The translations under genes and the position numbers were made by a program. The notes beneath the pieces were generated by a model. The model did no database searches. It worked only from the letters and a program-made list of their open reading frames with translations, and was not told the origin of the DNA. 64,000 nt of DNA from Chitinophaga costaii. GTDB lineage: Bacteria > Bacteroidota > Bacteroidia > Chitinophagales > Chitinophagaceae. This document shows, piece after piece, positions 43,218-51,700 of the stretch. Numbering within the stretch: the stretch's first letter is position 1; each line of letters starts with the position of its first letter. The stretch is from contig NZ_FMAR01000004.1 in assembly GCF_900094705.1 (NCBI RefSeq), forward strand, positions 310,001 to 374,000, given 5' to 3'.

Positions 43218-43535
43218 GCTGTGAAAAGAGGGGAAATGGCGTATGTGTATAAAATTATAAGGAAATGTGTAAAAATATTAAAATATATATCAGGTGGTTG
43301 TTCAGTGGAAATTGCGGGTTGTAAGGGTTATGGGCTAACCAGCATCCTTCATTTAAAAATCAGATAAATACAGGCATGGAATGGAGCAAAATATTTAGTA
43401 ATGCCAGGAAGCAGGAGGTGGCGCCGTTGCGAACATGGGCAGCCGTAAAAGCTGGATAGTGGCTATATTCCACGAAACGTGCAGCATAAGGAATAGGCAC
43501 AGGATTTGGTATTTTGCATTAAATTTTAAATAGAC
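43218..43535. other. intergenic, divergent promoters
   Basis: 318 bases between the interrupted gene and the PAS kinase gene. GTATTTTGC about 24 bases before ATG 43536 resembles a -7 element with one base less spacing. Nothing else recognised. Confidence 0.35.
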
Positions 43536-46289
43536 ATGCCTGAGAATGATTTGCTGGCTGGTGAAGACCAACTCCGTTATGTGCTGAATGCAGCTGGTAT
43601 TGGTACCTGGGATGTGGACGTTGCCCGCAATAGAGTATTCTGGGATGAACGCTGCAAGGTATTGTTTGGATTTACTTCTACTGACCACGCAAGTTTCACA
43701 GACACCTTTCAATATGTACAAAATGACGACCGGGAAGCGGTTCGGCAAGCTATAAATACCGCTTTGCATCCATCATCTGGCGGGTATTACGACATGCGCT
43801 ACCGCACTGTAAATCCGGATACAGGCAAAGAAACCTGGTTACAGTCGCAAGGGCGTGCCATTTTTAACGAAAAAGGCGAGGCCGTTAGATTCTCCGGTAT
43901 TGCGCGCGACATTTCCGAATCCATCCGGACTATGGAAAAAATGGAGATTGCAGAAAGGCACGCCCAGCTTGCGCTGGAAGCTGCCGGTGCAGGTTCTTTT
44001 TCTATAGATTTTATGACGGGGCAGATAATGAGTTCTTCTTCTGTTGCCTACCTGCTCACGGGCGATCCGGATGCCGAGGCTACCAGGGAAATGTTCTTTG
44101 AACAGGTGCATCCAGACGACCGGTCTGTACAGGAAAAGGCTTATGCTATTGCCATCGAAACTTTGCGGTTGCGCTATGATGCACGGTTTGTGTGGAAAGA
44201 CGGATCTGTTCATTGGATAAAAGTAGTGGGCCAGTATTATAAAGATTCACATGACGAGCTAACTTCTTTTCATGGCATTGTGATCAACATAGAGGCGGAG
44301 GTGAAGGGACGGAAGGAACAGCAAAAATTAGTAACGCTGGTAGAAAAGAGCAGCGACATTATCCTCACGGTGGATCTTCTTTTGAACATTACCTATGCGA
44401 ATGCCACAGCCATAGAAGTTTTGGGGTTGGGCAGTAAAGAGGAGGGCCTTTCTCGAAACCTTAAAGATCTTTGCCGGGCATTTAAAGGGAATGAGATAGA
44501 AGCTGCATTGCAGGATGCAAAGTGGGAAGGTATGCAGCATTATAGCAACCTGAAAACGGGTGAATGTATTCCTGTGCATTCCCATATTTTCAGGCTGGAT
44601 AGTCCGCTAAACGGCAGGCCTATTGCACTGGCCATGGTGGCGCGTGACATGCGCAGCGAGCTGGCTTCGCAGGAAGCATTGCGCAATAGTGAGACGCTGT
44701 TCCGTACTATATTGAAGCAGGCACCGGTAGGTATTTCTTTGCTCAAAGGCCGGGATTTAATTATTGAAACGGCCAACCTGCATATATTGGATTTATGGGG
44801 TAAAAATGAATCTATCATAAATTTGCCATTATTAGAAGGATTGCCGGAGTTAAAAACGCAGGGGATCTTTTCCTTGGTGCAAAATGTGTATGACACCGCC
44901 CAGCCCTATCATGGTTATGAATCAAAAATAATGTTACAACGTAACGGGGTTCTGGCGGATGCCTACTTTAATTATGTAATGGCTCCTTTGTTAGAACCAG
45001 ACGGAAAGCCCCGCGGTGTAATGGTAGTGGCCATTGATGTAACCGGGCAGGTATTGATGCGGCATAAAGAAATGGAGGCGCAAAAAACCTTGCAAAGTGC
45101 TGTGGAAATTGCGAATTTGGGTACCTGGCAATATCATCCTCTTACCGATAAATTCACGTGTTCTAACAGGATAAGGTCGTGGATGGGTGTTCCGGCATTC
45201 CAGGAAGTGCATTTGCAAGACGTGTACCATGGCATGAACGATCCTGGAAAGTTGCAAGAAGCCCTTACCAAAGCTATGAAACCTGGCAGCGACGGACGTG
45301 TGAATGTGGAATATGAAATGCATAATATCAAGACCGGCGATTTCTATTTCATGCATACCCAGGGCCAGGCATTTTTTAACGAAGAAGAGCAATGTTACCT
45401 TGTATTGGGTACTACACAGGATATAACCATTCAGCGGGAAGCAGAGCGTATGCTGGAACGGGAGGTAGCGGAGCGCACAGAAGAACTGGCCGCATCTACA
45501 GAAGAACTGGCGGCATCCAATGAAGAACTGGCGGCCACGAATGAAGAATTGCAGGAAAGCAATGACAACCTGTTGCGGTCTAACCTGGAACTGGAACAAT
45601 ATGCATATGTGGCTTCTCACGACTTACAGGAGCCGCTCCGAAAAATACAAGTATTCAGCAGCATGCTGCTTTCCCGTGAAAACTTGTCTGACGATGTAGA
45701 ACCGTTGGTGGATAAGATCATTTTTTCTGCGCAGCGCATGGCTTTGCTAATTAAGGACTTGTTGGAATTTTCTCGCCTGTTGAAGTCGGACCCTGTTTTT
45801 AAGCCTACCAATCTTACCCGTATTATGATGGCGGTGGAGAATGATTTTGAACTGATAATAAAGGAAAAAAAAGCCTATGTTCATATTGGCAAACTGCCTA
45901 CTATACGGGCTTCCAGCCTGCAAATGAACCAATTGTTTTACAACTTGCTAAGTAATGCATTAAAATTTACTGATCCAGGCAGGCACCCTCATATTGAAAT
46001 TCATGGCCGTCCTATTTCGCACGATGAGGTGTCAAAGTATGTGAAACCTGACACGTTATCTAACTACTACGAGATTACGTTTACGGACAATGGAATTGGC
46101 TTTGAGGTGCAGTATACCGAGCAGATTTTCGAAGTATTTAAACGCCTGCATGGGCGGGAAATTTACCCGGGTTCGGGCATTGGCCTGGCATTGTGCCGGC
46201 GTATAGTGACCAACCACGGCGGGTATTTATTTGCGGAATCAGAACCGGGGCATGGCACTACTTTTCATGTAATTTTGCCAGACCGTTAA
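43536..46289 (+). CDS. multi-PAS hybrid-less sensor histidine kinase
   Basis: 917 residues, no signal peptide or membrane segment: a soluble sensor. Five PAS/PAC modules can be followed: about 10-125 (LRYVLNAAGIGTWDVD), 140-250 (ERHAQLALEAAGAGSFSIDF), 265-375, 385-505 (RTILKQAPVGISLL) and 520-635 (TLQSAVEIANLGTWQYHP). Then a heptad coiled coil made of repeated EELAAS units (about 640-690), HisKA with ASHDLQEPLRKIQVFSSML and HATPase_c (NQLFYNLLSNALKFTD, DNGIGFE, GSGIGLALCRRIV). No receiver or regulator gene is adjacent, so it is an orphan kinase; ligands are unknown. Confidence 0.9.
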   Translation: MPENDLLAGEDQLRYVLNAAGIGTWDVDVARNRVFWDERCKVLFGFTSTDHASFTDTFQYVQNDDREAVRQAINTALHPSSGGYYDMRYRTVNPDTGKETWLQSQGRAIFNEKGEAVRFSGIARDISESIRTMEKMEIAERHAQLALEAAGAGSFSIDFMTGQIMSSSSVAYLLTGDPDAEATREMFFEQVHPDDRSVQEKAYAIAIETLRLRYDARFVWKDGSVHWIKVVGQYYKDSHDELTSFHGIVINIEAEVKGRKEQQKLVTLVEKSSDIILTVDLLLNITYANATAIEVLGLGSKEEGLSRNLKDLCRAFKGNEIEAALQDAKWEGMQHYSNLKTGECIPVHSHIFRLDSPLNGRPIALAMVARDMRSELASQEALRNSETLFRTILKQAPVGISLLKGRDLIIETANLHILDLWGKNESIINLPLLEGLPELKTQGIFSLVQNVYDTAQPYHGYESKIMLQRNGVLADAYFNYVMAPLLEPDGKPRGVMVVAIDVTGQVLMRHKEMEAQKTLQSAVEIANLGTWQYHPLTDKFTCSNRIRSWMGVPAFQEVHLQDVYHGMNDPGKLQEALTKAMKPGSDGRVNVEYEMHNIKTGDFYFMHTQGQAFFNEEEQCYLVLGTTQDITIQREAERMLEREVAERTEELAASTEELAASNEELAATNEELQESNDNLLRSNLELEQYAYVASHDLQEPLRKIQVFSSMLLSRENLSDDVEPLVDKIIFSAQRMALLIKDLLEFSRLLKSDPVFKPTNLTRIMMAVENDFELIIKEKKAYVHIGKLPTIRASSLQMNQLFYNLLSNALKFTDPGRHPHIEIHGRPISHDEVSKYVKPDTLSNYYEITFTDNGIGFEVQYTEQIFEVFKRLHGREIYPGSGIGLALCRRIVTNHGGYLFAESEPGHGTTFHVILPDR

Positions 46290-46305
46290 CGGGTAGGTAT
46301 ATATG

Positions 46306-46336
46306 AAAATGGCCGGGAACAATTTCCGGCCATTTT
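46306..46336 (+). terminator. terminator of the PAS kinase gene
   Basis: AAAATGGCCGGGAA (46306-46319) / TTTCCGGCCATTTT (46323-46336), one mismatch, 3-base loop, T-rich tail; also placed to end the convergent gene at 46364. Confidence 0.75.
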
Positions 46337-46363
46337 TATTGATTACAATTGCTATGATTGGAT

Positions 46364-46813
46364 TTATACTTCCATGGCCTTAGCCACTTTGCGGTAAACG
46401 TATTCATGAAATACGTGGCGGCGGCAGAAGCGGCCGGGCGTGTCTGAGTTGATCAACTTCACATAAATGGCTTTTGGCACATCAAAATATTCGTAGCTGC
46501 TGCCGTCCTGGAAAACCAAAGTGAGCGTGGATTTAGTGAAAGAGAAGTCGGCCACGGGCGAAGCATTCACCGTTTCGGTGTATTGGGGTAATGCCTGTTC
46601 TATGGTTTCTGGAGCTACGCTTACGAGAAAGTTGTAGGCTTCGATCAGTTCCTTGCTTTTGGCTTCAGCTTCCAGTTTGGCGGCTTCTGCTGCGGTGGCA
46701 AATTTGTCGGGATGCCATTCTTTCATCAGGTTGCGGTAAATGGTTTTCAATTCCTTTACCTCGGTCGTTTTACTAACGCCCAATAATTTGCGGTATGCTG
46801 TTATGTTACTCAT
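46364..46813 (-). CDS. J-domain plus KTSC domain protein
   Basis: 149 residues from ATG 46813; the upstream start at 46834 lies in the promoter. Residues 1-60 form a DnaJ domain (YRKLLGVSKTTEVKELKTIYRNLMKEWHPDK) with the HPD motif that stimulates Hsp70 ATPase. Residues about 88-145 are a KTSC domain (FTKSTLTLVFQDGSSYEYFDVPKAIYVKLINSDTPGRFCRRHVF), a small domain of unknown function found alone and in fusion. A co-chaperone role is inferred from the J domain. Transcribed alone. Confidence 0.85.
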   Translation of the reverse strand: MSNITAYRKLLGVSKTTEVKELKTIYRNLMKEWHPDKFATAAEAAKLEAEAKSKELIEAYNFLVSVAPETIEQALPQYTETVNASPVADFSFTKSTLTLVFQDGSSYEYFDVPKAIYVKLINSDTPGRFCRRHVFHEYVYRKVAKAMEV

Positions 46814-46831
46814 GATTTGTTTAATGCCGCG

Positions 46832-46839
46832 CAAATGTA
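46832..46839 (-). promoter_or_regulatory. -7 element of the J-domain gene
   Basis: TACATTTG on the minus strand, 18 bases before ATG 46813. Confidence 0.45.
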
Positions 46840-46955
46840 CTGTAAATACGGCAGTTCTCCCAGGCTGGTATGTCAGGAGATGGTAATCCTTTTAAGGGCA
46901 GGCTTTTAAAGACTAGCATGCGGTAGTGAAAAAGGAGCCTCTGCCGGGGCTGGCA

Positions 46956-48227
46956 TTATATTTCCCCTGTGAGCGCCTGCGTATATTCGCGCTCAAATTT
47001 CTCTCCGTAGATGGCCTGGTATTCTTCCTGGAAATGCTGGTACAGCTTCCGGGCAGATGCGTGTTGGTGAAGCTGCACCAGTGCGCGGCATTTGTATAGG
47101 ACGGCTTCTTCGCTGAGAGCATCGAAATGCAGCAGGCAGTTGCAGATGTCGATTACAGTAGATGGTAGGGCAGCTGCTGCGTGGAGATGCAGGTAGGCGT
47201 CTAGTTGGGTAATGACCTGCTGGTTTATTTCCTGTTTATAGTTATCCAGCCAACTGTATTCCATGCCTTCCAGGAAGAGGCCCCGCTGCAGGAATCTGAT
47301 GTGTGCCGAGTTGTTTTGATCCAGGGGCGGTAATTGTTGCCAGGCTTGGACGTCTATCTGTATGCTGTCTGCATCAAATAGCAATTGCCACCTTCCTTTT
47401 TCCTTGATCAGGCTGCAGTTGCCTATCTTTTCGAGAATGCCTCTTAGTTTAGCGATGTTTACCGATCTGTTATTCTTTGCTGCTGCGGGCGTCATATTGG
47501 GCCAAAGTATTTCCGACAGTCTTTCTGAAGTAATGCCTGCATGTCCGGTAATGTTGGGCAATAATAGGAGCAGGAAAAGTTCTTTTACCAATGGGCTGAA
47601 TAAACGGGTAATGTCTTTTCCTGTATTATCGAGTATGGTAAACGGGCCGAAGAGATGAATAGTAGCTGCCGGCGCGGGCGTATTGATCGCAATGTTATGC
47701 ACCGCGATGGGGGCTGGCGTAACAGCTTGTGTTATCAATGGTTCCTGCACCGTGGGGATAGGCGGTATGGTATCTGCTAGGGGGCTGGCTATGATCTTGC
47801 GCCTACGCAGCAGGTACAGGCCGGCCAGCAGCAGCAGCAGTATTGCGCCGGTGAAGCGCATGCTATTTGGTATAAGCCACCAGGGCCTATTTTGATGGTA
47901 TTGTTGTAAGATGCTTACCGGCATGAGTAAGGGATACCTTTTTATCTTAATCACCCTGTTATCTGGCGTATAGTAGGTTACCGCTACCAGTTCGCCAGTT
48001 TGTGTGCAATAATAAAGCCCTGCATCATTATTGGTGTTAATGAAAGGCAAGTTGATGGGGGCGTTTAGCCGCTGACAGGCCGGGTGTTTCCCGCTTATCT
48101 CCAGCGCGGATCGATTTTCGGGAACCCTATTTTTGTCAGAAAATTTTACGCCGTATCCTTCCTGGGCACAGGCAATGACCGGTAGTAGATAATAGAAAAT
48201 ATGGCGGATATAGCTGAAATACTTCAC
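46956..48227 (-). CDS. membrane-tethered SARP/BTAD-like regulator of a SusCD locus
   Basis: 423 residues, GTG start. Order: signal/first hydrophobic segment (about 5-21), a periplasmic part of about 100 residues (22-120, with FINTNNDAGLYYCTQTGELVAV), one membrane helix 125-140 followed by RRRK, a Pro/Ala linker to about 188, then a winged helix at 190-285 (IHLFGPFTILDN, SERLSEILWPNMTPAAAKNNRSVNIAKLRGILEKIG) and a helical BTAD-like domain 290-415. In SARP regulators these two domains bind 11-bp direct repeats. It faces susC across 246 bases rich in GTTA boxes, so it most likely controls the SusCD genes, as membrane SusR does for starch. Ligand unknown. Confidence 0.7.
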   Translation of the reverse strand: MKYFSYIRHIFYYLLPVIACAQEGYGVKFSDKNRVPENRSALEISGKHPACQRLNAPINLPFINTNNDAGLYYCTQTGELVAVTYYTPDNRVIKIKRYPLLMPVSILQQYHQNRPWWLIPNSMRFTGAILLLLLAGLYLLRRRKIIASPLADTIPPIPTVQEPLITQAVTPAPIAVHNIAINTPAPAATIHLFGPFTILDNTGKDITRLFSPLVKELFLLLLLPNITGHAGITSERLSEILWPNMTPAAAKNNRSVNIAKLRGILEKIGNCSLIKEKGRWQLLFDADSIQIDVQAWQQLPPLDQNNSAHIRFLQRGLFLEGMEYSWLDNYKQEINQQVITQLDAYLHLHAAAALPSTVIDICNCLLHFDALSEEAVLYKCRALVQLHQHASARKLYQHFQEEYQAIYGEKFEREYTQALTGEI

Positions 48228-48247
48228 GACTCAAAATAACCGCTTTC

Positions 48248-48410
48248 TACCTAAGGTTGGGTAGGTATCAATGTTAACTTTACTTTAAGAAAAGCCCGCA
48301 TCCTCCACCGGTTAATGGGGGTTAACGCCCTGTAAATGGCCACTAGTAAGGGTTTTGTTAGGCGTGTCCTGCGCCTTGTTAATCACCCGTTATCCCTTTC
48401 GTTAATACCC
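48248..48410 (+). promoter_or_regulatory. divergent control region with GTTA boxes
   Basis: Inverted repeat TACCTA (48248-48253) / TAGGTA (48262-48267), then GTTAAC 48273, GTTAATGGGG 48311, GTTAACGCCC 48321, GTTAGG 48357, GTTAATCACCC 48378, GTTATCCC 48389 and GTTAATACCC 48401. The last three start 11 and 12 bases apart. AATTTTTG (48433-48440) may be the susC -7 element. Binding by the divergent regulator is inferred. Confidence 0.5.
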
Positions 48411-48473
48411 TGTTCCTTATTTCGCACCATCAAATTTTTGTTTTTCCAACTTCTCTTAAACAACAAAAGCACC

Positions 48474-51400
48474 ATGAAAAAATGGTTTTGTATGCTTTGC
48501 CTGGCTGGCGGTGTGGTAGGCGCGAATGCGCAGATCCACAAAGCCACTGGCAGGGTAGCCGATCAAAGCGGCCAGGGATTGCCCGGCGTTTCGGTAAAAG
48601 TATTAGGTACTAATCTTGGCACCAGCACAGATGCAAAGGGCAACTTTAGCATTAGTGCCGGTGCAGGGGCGCAACTGGTGTTCAGCTATGTTGGCTTTAC
48701 AAATGACACCTTGCCTGCCAGTGAACAGGTAACGATGGATGTGAAAATGAAAATCCGGATTGCTTCCCTCAACGATCTGGTAGTAGTGGGTTACGGCACA
48801 CAGAAAAAAGCGAACCTTACCGGGGCGGTAGCGCAGGTGAGTGGGGAAGTGTTGAGCAACCGTTCTATTCCTAATATTACCCAGGGACTACAGGGTGCTA
48901 TTCCCAACCTGAACCTGGTGATGGGCGATGGTAAGCCTATTCAATCTCCCTCGTACAACATACGCGGTAATACTTCCATTGGCCAGGGCGGTAGCGCGCT
49001 GGTGCTGATAGACGGTGTGCAGGGCGATCCCAGCCTGATAAACCCGAACGACGTGGCCAGTGTTACGGTATTGAAGGATGCTTCTTCCGCCGCCATTTAC
49101 GGCGCACGTGCAGCCTTTGGCGTGGTACTCATCACCACGAAGAACCCTACGAAAGACAAAACTTCGGTGACTTATTCTTCTAATTATTCGCTTAAAAGCC
49201 CTACTTCTGTTCCTGACATTGTGAGCAATGGGTATGAATATGCCACCCAATTTAATAATGCATGGTCTGCCTGGAACGACTATTCCCAATCGCCGCAAAA
49301 CATAAATAAAACCCAGCCCATTTCGGCGGCCTACCTCGCGGAGTATAAAAACCGTAACGATAATCCCAACCTGCCCAAAACCGTGGTGGGTACCGATGGT
49401 AACTATGTTTATTATGGAAATACCGATTGGTATAAATTGTTGTATAAAAATCACAGTTTCTCTACAGACCAGAACCTGTCTGTATCTGGCAGCAGTGCCA
49501 AAGCGAGTTACTACATCACAGGCCGTTATTATGGGCAGGAGGGACTGTTCCGTTACAACTCCGACAACTATAAGATGTACAACTTCCGTGCAAAAGGGAG
49601 TGTACAGGTATTGCCCTGGCTACAGGTGAACAACAGCACCGACTTTGCGTCCCGATCTTACCACAACCCGCTGAACGTGGGTGAATCTGGCGGCATCTGG
49701 CGAAATATGGCCGATGAGGCGCATCCATCTGCCGTGCTTTTTAACCCGGATGGCTCGCTCACTTTTTCGGCTGCTTACACAGTAGGTGATTTTGTGTATG
49801 GTAAAAACGGTATAGACACTACCAACCAGCAAATCCGTAACACCACTGGTTTTGAGGCGAAATTTAACCATGATCATTTCCGTGTTAAGGGCGACTTCAC
49901 CTTCCAGATTTTCAATAATGGCGAAACCCAGCGCCGTGTGCCGGTGCCTTACAGCACTGCGCCGGGCGTAACGGCCTATGTGGGCACGGCTTATAACGAT
50001 TTGCAAAATCTCTCTGCCCGTACGCAGTACACGGCCACCAATATTTATGGTGAGTATGAAAATCATTTTGGAGGGCATTACATTAAAGCCCTGGCCGGCT
50101 ACAATTACGAGCAGTCTGTATTTTCCAGCTTTTCTGCTATGCGCAATGGGCTTGCATTTTCCGGAGCTGATAACCTGAACCTTGCATTGGGTCAAAACAT
50201 AAACACGATAGGGGCTTACGACAAGTGGGCTATACTGGGTGGTTTTGGCCGCCTGAACTATGCTTATAAAGACCGCTACCTGGTGGAGTTTAACGGGCGT
50301 TATGATGGTTCTTCCAAGTTTCCAGCCAACCAGCGTTATGCCTTTTTCCCTTCGGTATCTGCCGGTTGGCGGCTTTCGCAGGAGCCTTTCTGGCACCTGT
50401 CTCCGAAGATCATTTCCGACGTGAAGATCCGCGGTTCTTTCGGATCGTTAGGTAATGGTAATATTGCTTCTTATGCCTACCAGGAAGTATTTAATATAGC
50501 CCAATCCAGCCGGGTAATCGGTGGTGTATTGCCGCAGAAAACGGCACAGCCAAATGTAGTACCCGATGGACTTACCTGGGAAACCGCCCGCACGGTGGAT
50601 GCGGGGCTGGACCTGGCTTTGCTGTCGGACCGCCTCACTTTCAGCGGTGATATTTACGAGCGCAAGACCACGAATATGTTTACGGTAGGTCCCACCTTGC
50701 CAGATGTATTTGGTACCAGCACGCCGAAGGGCAATTATGCTGATATGAAGACCTTGGGCTGGGAAGCCAATCTTACCTGGACAGATCATTTCCAGGTGGC
50801 AAATAAGCCTTTTCATTATAGCGCGGGCGTGTGGATGTCTGACTACCATGCTACTATTTTGCGTTACAACAATGCTACCGGTACCCTTTCTGATTATTAT
50901 GCCGGCGAGCACCTGGGAGAGATTTGGGGTTTAGTGAACGACGGTTTCATGACGGCCAAAGATGCGGATTACGCCAACAGTGCGCAAACTCAGACCCAAT
51001 ATAAATCTTCCACCACCGGTCATTGGCTGGAGGGGGATCTGAAATTTAAGGATCTGAACGGCGATAATAAGATTAATAACGGGGCCAACACTAAAAGTAA
51101 TCCTGGCGACCAGCGCATCATAGGCAACAGTACGCCGCGTTACACCTATGGTATTAAACTGGATGCTTCATGGAACAATTTCTCCATCGGTGCATTCTTT
51201 CAGGGAGTGGGTAAACAGGATTGGTTTCCAGGTGGAGAAGCAGATGCTTTCTGGGGGCAGTACAACCGTCCTTACAACTATGCGCTGAAATACCAGCAGG
51301 GCAAGATCTGGACAGCAGACAATCCGAACGCTTACTTTCCGCGTTACCGTGGTTATGTGGCACAGGGTGGGGGCGAGCTGGCAATCGCACAGAACAAGTA

Positions 51401-51677
51401 TTTGCAAAATGTACGTTACATCCGCCTTAAAAACCTGCAAGTGGGCTACAACCTGCCACTGTACATGGTTTCAAGGGTTCACCTGCAAAGCGCCCGTTTT
51501 TTCCTTTCCGGAGAAAACCTGTGGACGGCTTCTCCGCTGTATAAACTTACCCGTAACATAGACGTAGAGAATATTGGTAAATCTGACGTATTACTCACGG
51601 GTGGTAGTAACACCGGTAATGGTAATAACTATCCGATCCTGAAGAGCTTTACGTTTGGCTTACAAGTTTCTTTATAA
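48474..51677 (+). CDS. SusC/RagA-family TonB-linked outer-membrane transporter
   Basis: 1067 residues from ATG 48474 (the in-frame ATG 48336 gives a non-signal N-terminus running through the control region). Signal peptide to about 22 (GGVVGANAQ), CarboxypepD_reg-like domain (ATGRVADQSGQGLPGVSVKV), the SusC linker VVVGYGTQKKANLTGAV, TonB plug, and a 22-strand barrel ending FTFGLQVSL. It imports an oligomeric nutrient with the SusD-like lipoprotein encoded 23 bases downstream. No FecR/ECF sigma pair is present; no long N-terminal signalling domain is seen. Confidence 0.92.
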   Translation: MKKWFCMLCLAGGVVGANAQIHKATGRVADQSGQGLPGVSVKVLGTNLGTSTDAKGNFSISAGAGAQLVFSYVGFTNDTLPASEQVTMDVKMKIRIASLNDLVVVGYGTQKKANLTGAVAQVSGEVLSNRSIPNITQGLQGAIPNLNLVMGDGKPIQSPSYNIRGNTSIGQGGSALVLIDGVQGDPSLINPNDVASVTVLKDASSAAIYGARAAFGVVLITTKNPTKDKTSVTYSSNYSLKSPTSVPDIVSNGYEYATQFNNAWSAWNDYSQSPQNINKTQPISAAYLAEYKNRNDNPNLPKTVVGTDGNYVYYGNTDWYKLLYKNHSFSTDQNLSVSGSSAKASYYITGRYYGQEGLFRYNSDNYKMYNFRAKGSVQVLPWLQVNNSTDFASRSYHNPLNVGESGGIWRNMADEAHPSAVLFNPDGSLTFSAAYTVGDFVYGKNGIDTTNQQIRNTTGFEAKFNHDHFRVKGDFTFQIFNNGETQRRVPVPYSTAPGVTAYVGTAYNDLQNLSARTQYTATNIYGEYENHFGGHYIKALAGYNYEQSVFSSFSAMRNGLAFSGADNLNLALGQNINTIGAYDKWAILGGFGRLNYAYKDRYLVEFNGRYDGSSKFPANQRYAFFPSVSAGWRLSQEPFWHLSPKIISDVKIRGSFGSLGNGNIASYAYQEVFNIAQSSRVIGGVLPQKTAQPNVVPDGLTWETARTVDAGLDLALLSDRLTFSGDIYERKTTNMFTVGPTLPDVFGTSTPKGNYADMKTLGWEANLTWTDHFQVANKPFHYSAGVWMSDYHATILRYNNATGTLSDYYAGEHLGEIWGLVNDGFMTAKDADYANSAQTQTQYKSSTTGHWLEGDLKFKDLNGDNKINNGANTKSNPGDQRIIGNSTPRYTYGIKLDASWNNFSIGAFFQGVGKQDWFPGGEADAFWGQYNRPYNYALKYQQGKIWTADNPNAYFPRYRGYVAQGGGELAIAQNKYLQNVRYIRLKNLQVGYNLPLYMVSRVHLQSARFFLSGENLWTASPLYKLTRNIDVENIGKSDVLLTGGSNTGNGNNYPILKSFTFGLQVSL

Positions 51678-51700
51678 CCTACTTTTCAAAATTTAGTGTA

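Noticed and set aside
45471..45570. Repeated GAAGAACTGG-like DNA in the PAS kinase gene
   Set aside because: It only encodes the heptad EELAAS coiled coil common in this kinase type.
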